In this document: positions 1 to 6,540 of the stretch, in pieces
How positions within the stretch are numbered: position 1 is the stretch's first letter
Layout of the letters: every line of letters starts with the position of its first letter
Assembly: GCF_038452265.1 (NCBI RefSeq)
Contig: NZ_CP151842.1
Location: 2,046,001 to 2,110,000, forward strand
Direction of reading: 5' to 3'
From: Vibrio diazotrophicus
Lineage (GTDB): Bacteria > Pseudomonadota > Gammaproteobacteria > Enterobacterales > Vibrionaceae
DNA: 64,000 bases
The notes under the pieces: generated by a model
What the model was told of the DNA's origin: nothing
Database searches by the model: none
What the model saw: the letters and a program-made list of their open reading frames with translations, nothing else
Translations under genes and position numbers: made by a program

Positions 1-315
1 TTCACCAAGGGGAACAGACAAAGATAGATCATTGGAAGCACAGCCGACGAACAAACCACATCGCGAGCGCTGACTAGGCTCAATTGCGCACTGCTCGAAA
101 ATCGAATCGATTAATGCTGTTAAATATGGAACAGGGTCGAACAACGCATCGAACTTTCCTTTATTCCGTATCGCATAGTAAGGAATCGTTCGTTTTTGGT
201 CGAATACCTGAATGGCTTTACTCTGAACGAAAAACTCACCATTCTGTAACGCTTCTACTTGCTGCTGTTTGTCGCCCAAAGCACTAAGAACTTCTCCCGC
301 TAAAATAGTGATCAT
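1..315 (-). CDS. FabF-type beta-ketoacyl synthase, N-terminal part (cut by window edge)
   Basis: An open frame starts with ATG at 315 and runs off the left edge after 105 codons. The residues just before the edge, CGLFVGCASNDLSLSVP, look like the N-terminal thiolase-fold half of FabF/PKS-type ketosynthases, where a GLFVG-like strand follows a helical segment containing a conserved Asp/Ser. The active-site Cys-His-His lie outside the window, so activity cannot be judged. The start lies 4 nt after the stop of the acyl carrier protein gene, and a GGAA about 9 nt upstream can serve as ribosome site. It is the last visible gene of the operon and would extend or decorate chains carried by that ACP. 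A chain-length-factor-like inactive homologue is possible. Confidence 0.7.
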   Translation of the reverse strand, partial: MITILAGEVLSALGDKQQQVEALQNGEFFVQSKAIQVFDQKRTIPYYAIRNKGKFDALFDPVPYLTALIDSIFEQCAIEPSQRSRCGLFVGCASNDLSLSVPLGE

Positions 316-319
316 GAAA

Positions 320-589
320 CTATTCCGGTTGCAGATGATCGGCAAGATGATTCACCGTGGTGACCACACGGCGGAACTCCTTCGGGTCCACTAAACGCAA
401 GTTAAAGTGTCGTTGAAGCAACATAGAGATCTGTAATCCGTCAACGGAGTCAAACTCAAGTTCACTCTCTGGAGAAAATAGCATCACGTCATCAGACAGT
501 TCATTCGCGTCAATGTCATCACGATCGCACTCTTCAAGAATCATTGTCTTTAGTTTTAATTTGAATTCATTATCCAAAGAGCCTCTCAT
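320..589 (-). CDS. Acyl carrier protein
   Basis: This 89-residue acidic protein has the four-helix ACP look. The phosphopantetheine attachment motif is at residues 46-51 (FDSVDG), with Ser48 as the likely modified residue and DSVD in place of the usual DSLD. Its ATG overlaps the permease stop by 4 nt (ATGA), implying translational coupling. It is clearly not the housekeeping AcpP: the N-terminus and helix III differ, and it sits between transporter and ketosynthase genes. It presumably holds the acyl intermediates used by the ketosynthases and by the BtrH-like protein of the same operon. Confidence 0.88.
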   Translation of the reverse strand: MRGSLDNEFKLKLKTMILEECDRDDIDANELSDDVMLFSPESELEFDSVDGLQISMLLQRHFNLRLVDPKEFRRVVTTVNHLADHLQPE

Positions 590-1746
590 GCTTCTTTCCT
601 TTTTTTAAATGTAAATATTACAGCCGCAAGACTAAGAGATATCAAGCCAAACAGACTCAAAGCGATAGCTTCTGGAATGATGTCTCGCACTCCACCACTA
701 CGCAAAAAAATATCTAAGAAGCCTTCAAGCCCCCATGACATCGGAGAGATGTTGCTCAACGTTTGCATCGATTCTGGCATCACAACCTTTGGCACCATAA
801 CACCGCCGATAGCGCCTAGGAGAATATTAATTATTCCGCCTATGGTTGTTGCTTGCTCCACACTGTCTACCGAAGTCGCAATTAAAATAGACAGACCAAT
901 AGCAGAGATGCTTAACGCTATAGAAACCAATATCAATCCAAAAACGGAACCGGAAATTGTCAAAGGTGCCGCACCGAAATAAGGAACGACGAACATACCG
1001 ACCCCAATCATTAGCCATACCTGAACTTGGTTTATCAACATATAGGGAATGATTTTCCCGGCAAACAAATTAAGAATGCTGACATTCATCGTCAAAAGCC
1101 GTCTTAATGTGTTCTGCTTTTTCTCATTGATAAAGATGGTGGACATCGGAATGATGACGAAAAATAAACCGAAGACTATCCAAGAGGGCACACTTTGCTG
1201 TGTTGACGTTGGCTTTTCATTTTGTGCAAACTTGGCATAATTCACTTCAATAAAATCATCGTCGAAAGACTTAACGTCTCGCCCGCCACGCGAACCAAAC
1301 TGCTTTTGAATAGCTGAACTCATAGTGTCTAACTGATGTTTCATCACAATCAGTGACATCTGACTTTTAAAAATGCTTAACAGTGATGGAGAAGTATCAG
1401 CGGCAACCGTCAACTTAATATCTGATAAATCGCTTTCAAAGCCTTCAGGTATATCAACTATAAACTGAACCCCTTCATCTTCAGGGGAGCGGTACGTCTC
1501 TTCACTGTAATCCCGTTGTGAGAAAGATGGAGTCTCTGCCAATTCCTCTACTAATGTTTGACTGGCATGAGTCTGGTCTCTATCTATCACGATATAACTC
1601 ATCAGAGATTTATCGTCATTCATGACATCTTTTAAGGCGATAGACATAATTAGGATAAACACTGCCGGCATAATAAACAGTGCCGCTAACGCATGTTTAT
1701 CGCGACCTATTAGTAAAAACTCTTTCGTAAGCATCGCCTTAAACAT
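586..1746 (-). CDS. ABC-2 family transporter permease
   Basis: The 386-residue protein has the ABC-2 (DrrB/YhhJ-like) topology: one N-terminal membrane segment (about residues 20-42), a long extracytoplasmic domain to about residue 180, then five to six membrane segments. The motif FINEKKQNTLRRLL after the second segment matches the family's cytoplasmic coupling helix (E-K-x-x-x-T-L). Its start overlaps the ATPase gene by 8 nt and its stop overlaps the ACP start by 4 nt. With the neighbouring ATPase it would form a lipid or secondary-metabolite exporter. The cargo is unknown; the product of this operon is the simplest guess. Confidence 0.88.
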   Translation of the reverse strand: MFKAMLTKEFLLIGRDKHALAALFIMPAVFILIMSIALKDVMNDDKSLMSYIVIDRDQTHASQTLVEELAETPSFSQRDYSEETYRSPEDEGVQFIVDIPEGFESDLSDIKLTVAADTSPSLLSIFKSQMSLIVMKHQLDTMSSAIQKQFGSRGGRDVKSFDDDFIEVNYAKFAQNEKPTSTQQSVPSWIVFGLFFVIIPMSTIFINEKKQNTLRRLLTMNVSILNLFAGKIIPYMLINQVQVWLMIGVGMFVVPYFGAAPLTISGSVFGLILVSIALSISAIGLSILIATSVDSVEQATTIGGIINILLGAIGGVMVPKVVMPESMQTLSNISPMSWGLEGFLDIFLRSGGVRDIIPEAIALSLFGLISLSLAAVIFTFKKRKEA

Positions 1747-2659
1747 CGTTGCGATCCTTAGACGTTAGCTGAATAAACATCGATTCTAAGGTTGTTGTTC
1801 CATAGCGGATATTTTTGACTTTACGTTGATTTGCTTCCAGTGAGTTAAGGACCTGAGTAACCACTGAAGCCTCTGTGGTATTGAGCAACAGGGTTTCGTT
1901 ATTGATCACTTGCACCATCTGTTGCGCCTCAAAAAGACCATTGATAGATTGAGTCTGAGGATAGAGTTCAACAACTACCTGTTGCGCCTCATGATTGTTA
2001 ACCATCTCATCAATGGTTCCCTGCTTGATTATTTTCCCTGCGTTAATAATCGCAACTTCATCGCAGATCTTCTCAATTTCAGGCATGTAATGAGAGGTAT
2101 AGACAATCGTTTTATTGTCATTGGCGTAGGCTTTAATACTGTCCAAAATCTCATTACGTGACTCAGGGTCGATACCAACCGTCGGTTCGTCAAAAAACAG
2201 AATGTCAGGATTATTCAACAGGCCAATTGCAATATTCAGTCGACGCTTTTGTCCGCCGGACAAAGTTGATGCCTTTCGTGTCAGCATTGAAGACAAGCGG
2301 TTTGTTTCGATGGCATATTCAAAGTTTTGATGAAAACGTTCACCTTTAATCCCCTGAATACCAGCGAAAAATTTCAAATTCTCTTTCACAGACAAGTGTT
2401 CATAAAACGCGAGACTTTGAGGTATCAACGAACAACGTTCACGGATTTCCTTAAGGTTTTTCGCCAAAGGCATCCCGAAGAAACTCACGCTACCCGCGTC
2501 ATAAGTTAATAAGCCATTCAATATAGACATGAGTGTGGTTTTCCCTGCCCCATTCGGCCCAAGTAAACCAAAGATAGAGTTGGAAGGAATAACTAATGAT
2601 AAATTGTCTAACGCTTTAACTTCATTGTATGACTTGGTTAGTGCCTCGATTTGGATCAT
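1739..2659 (-). CDS. ABC transporter ATP-binding protein (DrrA-like)
   Basis: The 306-residue protein carries Walker A GPNGAGKTT near residue 35, a Q-loop, the signature LSGGQKRRL near residue 135 and Walker B ILFFDEP near residue 157, followed by the His switch (YTSHYM). A C-terminal extension of about 90 residues is typical of ATPases paired with ABC-2 permeases. The start codon overlaps the stop of the BtrH-like gene (TAATG), so the two are probably translated together. It powers the permease encoded immediately downstream. Confidence 0.92.
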   Translation of the reverse strand: MIQIEALTKSYNEVKALDNLSLVIPSNSIFGLLGPNGAGKTTLMSILNGLLTYDAGSVSFFGMPLAKNLKEIRERCSLIPQSLAFYEHLSVKENLKFFAGIQGIKGERFHQNFEYAIETNRLSSMLTRKASTLSGGQKRRLNIAIGLLNNPDILFFDEPTVGIDPESRNEILDSIKAYANDNKTIVYTSHYMPEIEKICDEVAIINAGKIIKQGTIDEMVNNHEAQQVVVELYPQTQSINGLFEAQQMVQVINNETLLLNTTEASVVTQVLNSLEANQRKVKNIRYGTTTLESMFIQLTSKDRNDV

Positions 2660-3657
2660 TAAAAGGCTCTCAGAAGTGATTGATAAAGCTTTTGTTCTTG
2701 ACCTGCAATGGATTCTAGTTTGGATGCAATCAAAGAATAATCAATTGCTTGCTTATTTCTCGGACGAATCGCTTTAGCAATCAGTAACGCAAACTCTCGC
2801 CATTCATCACCTATTGCCGTCATATCTTTTGATGCCTTTTCCAAAGCTTGATTATGAATAAGTGCGGCAGATTCTTGCAGAAATGACGCGTATATATATC
2901 GGAACCCTGCTCCTCCCGTACCAATTTCTTCCTGCATACGAATGATATGACCTAAAAACAATTTGGCGTAATGCTCGTCTTTGTTCTCTAGCGCTCGGAT
3001 ATGTTTCGCCAGAAAATACATGCCCTTAAGTCCCGCAATAGGTACTGGTGTTTTCAACATGGATTTGGCGGTTTTCTTGATACTTTTTCTGATGATCTCA
3101 GGGTAATCAACCGATGAAGGTACATAAGTTGGATAATAGAGTGCTCCTTTAGGTGCCATAACGCCCTTAACAAAGCGAGCTTTTTGCAATGCCGTTTCAT
3201 CAGAGGAAACCAGATGTTCGAACACCGGATCGCTAATGGTATAGGTATTGTCTTCTTTACCAACAACAACAAGGTTATGAGCATTAAAATGAAAACGCAT
3301 TTCCTCAGGAAAATATGGAAGCCAAAACACAGAGGTTTGCGCACCTACAATTTTTCCGTCAGCCAATAACGAATCGAGCCTTTTCGTACCTTGTTCTGGT
3401 TTGGAAAATGTCTCTACTTTCATTTTCACCCCTAATGCCCTTTGCACACCTTTTATGATTGATTTAGGCATAGAGCGATAGGCTATCAAAGGCATTCCGC
3501 TTAGCTTAACAAACGGAAGATAAGCAAAAGTAAGTGCACTGGATAGACCAAACACCATTGGCTCAGATAAAGGCAGACCATGATGGGTCAGTATCGATGA
3601 CATAACTCCACTTTCGCAGTGCGCATAGTGTTTGTGAGAAAACTCATTACGACTCAT
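2659..3657 (-). CDS. BtrH-like (BtrH_N/DUF4872) acyltransferase
   Basis: The ATG at 3657 is chosen because a GAGGG lies just upstream and the protein then begins as the family does. An in-frame extension to 3735 would overlap the previous gene heavily. Residues 10-34 contain H-x-x-H-C-E-S-G followed by L-S-E-P-M-V-F-G-L, the hallmark of the BtrH N-terminal domain, with Cys14 the likely nucleophile. A second region holds ISDPVF and a conserved Asp/His environment. In butirosin biosynthesis BtrH moves an acyl group from an ACP onto an amine of an aminoglycoside. By analogy this 332-residue protein could transfer an acyl group from the operon's ACP to an amine or alcohol. The acceptor is unknown, and the family also has uncharacterised members linked to peptide and lipid clusters. 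Confidence 0.75.
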   Translation of the reverse strand: MSRNEFSHKHYAHCESGVMSSILTHHGLPLSEPMVFGLSSALTFAYLPFVKLSGMPLIAYRSMPKSIIKGVQRALGVKMKVETFSKPEQGTKRLDSLLADGKIVGAQTSVFWLPYFPEEMRFHFNAHNLVVVGKEDNTYTISDPVFEHLVSSDETALQKARFVKGVMAPKGALYYPTYVPSSVDYPEIIRKSIKKTAKSMLKTPVPIAGLKGMYFLAKHIRALENKDEHYAKLFLGHIIRMQEEIGTGGAGFRYIYASFLQESAALIHNQALEKASKDMTAIGDEWREFALLIAKAIRPRNKQAIDYSLIASKLESIAGQEQKLYQSLLRAF

Positions 3658-4075
3658 GATCGTTTCCCTCAACATTGAGCTCTGGCAAGGTGGACAATTG
3701 TTCAACGCTGATCCCCAACGCCTCACTGTATGCATTCAACTTTTTAATTGGAAGCTTAGCAAAAACTGTAGGTTTCATATGACGTTTAACCCGCCATTGG
3801 AACCACCCAACTGACTGAGCCAAAACCATAAGATCCATACGTCGAGCGTACATATGGTAATACAAGGGAGACTTCTCTCCGCTTTCAACCAGTTTATAAG
3901 CAGCAATCGCCTGACGCTCAAATTCATTGAGTGCTTGCTTAGTCACCAACTCTTCAGCTTCCCAACCCGACGATGCCACGACACCATATTCACCAGACTC
4001 ACTGGTGGCATACAAAGCTTTAGCGTTATTAGCGTAAGTAGAAGACTGATCTTGAGGTACCTTATTCGCTTCCAT
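3647..4075 (-). CDS. Uncharacterised 142-residue protein of the DarAB-like operon
   Basis: No catalytic motif is recognised. The protein is mixed alpha/beta to mostly helical, soluble, with a YYHMYARRMD stretch around residues 72-81 and a basic segment WRVKRHMKP near residue 93. The C-terminal 30 residues resemble a short helix-turn-helix (YSEALGISVEQLSTLP), but this is weak. The gene starts inside the stop of the ketosynthase gene (TAATG) and overlaps the BtrH-like gene by 11 nt, so it is an integral part of the operon. I recall similar small proteins beside darB-type ketosynthases in Bacteroidota, which suggests a conserved accessory role. Function unknown. Confidence 0.75.
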   Translation of the reverse strand: MEANKVPQDQSSTYANNAKALYATSESGEYGVVASSGWEAEELVTKQALNEFERQAIAAYKLVESGEKSPLYYHMYARRMDLMVLAQSVGWFQWRVKRHMKPTVFAKLPIKKLNAYSEALGISVEQLSTLPELNVEGNDHES

Positions 4076-5223
4076 TACACCACCTTAAGCTGCATAAAGG
4101 CGGTAGAAAAACGCCCGCTTTCTGGTACGTAACACAACAATGTGTCACCTACTTTTAACTGTTTTGAATGGAAGAGCTCTTCCAAAATGATATAGATAGA
4201 CGCAGATCCCGTATTCCCTTTGGTCGATAAGTTAGTAAACCATCGCTCTTGTGGGATATCGCAATTAGCCTCTAACATGCCTTGATACAATCGATCGCGG
4301 AAATATCCAGAAGAGTAATGAGGTAGGAAGTAAGTGATCCCATCAGGATTCACTTTACCACTGGTAACAAGATCTCTTAGCGGACGTGTCACTGTATATT
4401 CCACTATATTTTCGTTTAATTGTTTTACGTCTTGTTTTACGGAAAAGATCGATTTGTCTAGCCACGACTGAGTAGAGTATTCTCTCCACCCTTTTAAACA
4501 TCCATTTTCTAGTTTTTCAGCCCCCGCATACATACAAGCATCCAGCTCGTTTGCATAGGACTTCTGCTCAATCCATTCTATTTCGAGCGAAATACCATGG
4601 TCATTTTTTTTGTTGCTAAGAAGCGCAGCACCGGCGCCATCGCTTAGCATCCAACGTAAAAAGTCTTTTTCAAATGCAATTTCAGGCTGACGTTCGAGTT
4701 CTTCTACCTTACTTGATACTTCTGCTTCAAATTGACCCGCTCTCATCATAGCGGAAGCATTTTCGGAACCAGTAACAACTGCATTGCTGCTTTGACCACT
4801 TAATATGGACATATAGCCATACTTAAGAGACATGGTTCCTGCTAAGCAGATTCCCGCCAACGCGACCACTTCACAGCTAGGGATTTTAAGTTCACCATGC
4901 ACCATTAACGCATGGTTGGGCAGCAACTGGTCTGCGATAGTTGTACCACAAGCAAGAAGCTCTATTTCTTTGATATCAAAAAAGTCTGAGTTAAGCCGTT
5001 TAATTGCTTCAGCAGTGAGTTGTGCATTCGTATGTGTTGTACTGCCTGTCTCTGGATCAATCGCATAATATCGCTGCTTAATTTGATTGGAGCGTAGTAT
5101 AAGATTTTTAGCTCTTGATGGACGATCGCCAACTTGTCCTAAAACACTTTCTATCTGCTTGTTGCTTACCGCCTCATTCGGCAAAAAAGCTTGGACATCG
5201 TTTATATATACTTTTTTATTCAT
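4075..5223 (-). CDS. darB: DarB-like FabH-type ketosynthase (dialkylresorcinol-type condensing enzyme)
   Basis: The ATG at 5223, 1 nt after the DarA-like stop, gives a 382-residue protein starting MNKKVYIND. Two upstream in-frame starts exist, but they lack a better ribosome site. The FabH catalytic triad is visible: Cys126 in AGICLAG, His302 in LPHYSSGYF and Asn337 in TKGNTGS. Stretches such as LRSNQIKQRYYAIDPETG and DFLRWMLSDGAGA match, from memory, the DarB group of ketosynthases that join two beta-ketoacyl chains into a cyclohexanedione, the precursor of dialkylresorcinols. Pairing with a DarA-like gene directly upstream supports the assignment. Substrate chains cannot be deduced. Confidence 0.83.
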   Translation of the reverse strand: MNKKVYINDVQAFLPNEAVSNKQIESVLGQVGDRPSRAKNLILRSNQIKQRYYAIDPETGSTTHTNAQLTAEAIKRLNSDFFDIKEIELLACGTTIADQLLPNHALMVHGELKIPSCEVVALAGICLAGTMSLKYGYMSILSGQSSNAVVTGSENASAMMRAGQFEAEVSSKVEELERQPEIAFEKDFLRWMLSDGAGAALLSNKKNDHGISLEIEWIEQKSYANELDACMYAGAEKLENGCLKGWREYSTQSWLDKSIFSVKQDVKQLNENIVEYTVTRPLRDLVTSGKVNPDGITYFLPHYSSGYFRDRLYQGMLEANCDIPQERWFTNLSTKGNTGSASIYIILEELFHSKQLKVGDTLLCYVPESGRFSTAFMQLKVV

Positions 5224-5224
5224 T

Positions 5225-6139
5225 TTATCGTCCGGAGGGTTTTTCATAGTATTTAATGCTTTTTTCAATCGAGTCTTTCATCAATGGTGAAATAAGCTTC
5301 TTAGCAAGTAAATTAATTGGAACCAGAGTGAGAATCATTGCAACTAAAAACAACACATAGACAGTAATGATCACTTTACGAGATAAAGCGCCCGGTTTTC
5401 CCGATAATTGAATTAGCTTTCCCCAAATCATAAACGAGCGAGTCGCTATTTTTTCGGAACTAATTAACTTCCCGTTAACTTTAACGGCATCCAAATTAGC
5501 CAAGAGGGGTTTCTTCTCTTTTTCCAAATCCTGCTCTAATGCCATAGCTAAGCGTTCACCAAATCGAGCACTTTCTTTAATATCTTGTTCGCTCACTCCA
5601 GCCGCAGGAAATATCCAAAAAGGATCTTTTTTACCTGTTAACAACCAACGAGGCGTAGTGATAAATGAGTAAATAGTGCCACTTTGATCGGTTAAAACCG
5701 CATTATCAATCAAATGTCCACCACACTCAGTTATTAGAGCTTTCATTTTCTCTTGAGCCATAACCCACATATCACGACAAGCAATAAGAGTAACAACTGG
5801 TTTATCTTTTAATAGCTGTTTAGCTTGCTCTGTTTTTAAAAAACCCGTAATTGGAATAGCAGGAGCCAAAAACCAAACTGTATACGCGATAATAACTAAA
5901 TCATACTCATCAGCTAAATTTGAAGCGGATTTTAACTCACAACCATTCATATAAATTGCTTCTGGAAATGCGTCAAAAAAAGGGTAAAAAGACCATGGAT
6001 ATGGATAAGGTTTAACTGGCTCCAAAATGTGATAGTCAACATGTATATCATCACTTTGGCAAAGAGATTTCGTCGATGATTCAACAAACTTTGAAAGCTG
6101 GCCACTTTGAGAGTAAGAAACAACTAGAACTTTTTTCAT
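5225..6139 (-). CDS. darA: DarA-like flavodoxin-fold enzyme (dialkylresorcinol-type aromatase/condensing enzyme)
   Basis: The 304-residue protein begins with a beta strand and a flavodoxin-type phosphate loop, SYSQSGQL (residues 8-15), as expected for FMN binding. Later motifs, FFDAFPE, VWFLAPAIPITGFLK and MWVMAQEKMK, agree with my memory of proteins annotated as dialkylresorcinol condensing enzyme DarA. Residues 255-278 form a hydrophobic segment that could anchor it to the membrane, followed by a basic tail. It is the first gene of the operon and is followed after 1 nt by the DarB-like gene. The likely role is oxidation/aromatisation of the cyclic intermediate made by DarB. No clear Shine-Dalgarno precedes the ATG. 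Confidence 0.8.
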   Translation of the reverse strand: MKKVLVVSYSQSGQLSKFVESSTKSLCQSDDIHVDYHILEPVKPYPYPWSFYPFFDAFPEAIYMNGCELKSASNLADEYDLVIIAYTVWFLAPAIPITGFLKTEQAKQLLKDKPVVTLIACRDMWVMAQEKMKALITECGGHLIDNAVLTDQSGTIYSFITTPRWLLTGKKDPFWIFPAAGVSEQDIKESARFGERLAMALEQDLEKEKKPLLANLDAVKVNGKLISSEKIATRSFMIWGKLIQLSGKPGALSRKVIITVYVLFLVAMILTLVPINLLAKKLISPLMKDSIEKSIKYYEKPSGR

Positions 6140-6456
6140 ATAAAGGCTTAGATTGATAACTAGCAGTAGAATTAAATAGATAATCTATATGTGTATATTG
6201 ATGCAAGATTACCATTAATTCATGAAATGTGAATATTTTATCCAAAACTAAAGTTTTAGATACGGTATTCACAAACATAAAACCAAAGCTCTCTTTTTAG
6301 ATTTACTTCACAAAATTCAGCTTATTTTTTAATACTCGAAAACTTATAAGTTGTTATTCGGGAATCGCTTGCGATGAAGAATATACATATGAATCTCTTA
6401 AGCAAGGGCTTAATATTCTCATAAAACAGAAATAGCGTATTCGTTGCAAGATCAAA
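6140..6456. other. AT-rich intergenic region upstream of the DarAB-like operon
   Basis: This roughly 320-base stretch lies between the operon start (minus strand) and the clpA terminator. It is rich in A/T and should hold the operon's promoter, but no hexamer pair stands out. Short frames here are not convincing genes. No regulator gene adjoins the operon in the window. Confidence 0.5.
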
Positions 6457-6490
6457 AATACCCGTCAGATTTCTCAATCTGACGGGTATT
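6457..6490 (-). terminator. clpA intrinsic terminator
   Basis: A perfect 15-bp stem (6457-6471 with 6476-6490) closes a TCTC loop. On the minus strand the stem runs into a T-rich tail (GGGTATTTTTG). It follows the clpA stop by about 50 nt. Confidence 0.9.
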
Positions 6491-6540
6491 ATATCTTAAA
6501 GATTCGCCTTTTTGGCTGCTAGCTACACGCAGTTAAGGTC

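Noticed and set aside
81..290. Short plus-strand frame at the left edge
   Set aside because: The minus strand holds the ketosynthase N-terminus with recognisable motifs and a proper start; the plus-strand frame is its shadow.
1..6139. Horizontally acquired island call for the DarAB-like operon
   Set aside because: The region looks somewhat AT-richer than the his or purB regions, but no integrase, tRNA junction or direct repeat was seen and composition was not calculated.
6081..6278. 65-codon minus-strand frame upstream of the DarA-like gene
   Set aside because: It overlaps the DarA-like coding start, is AT-driven and has no ribosome site or family resemblance.
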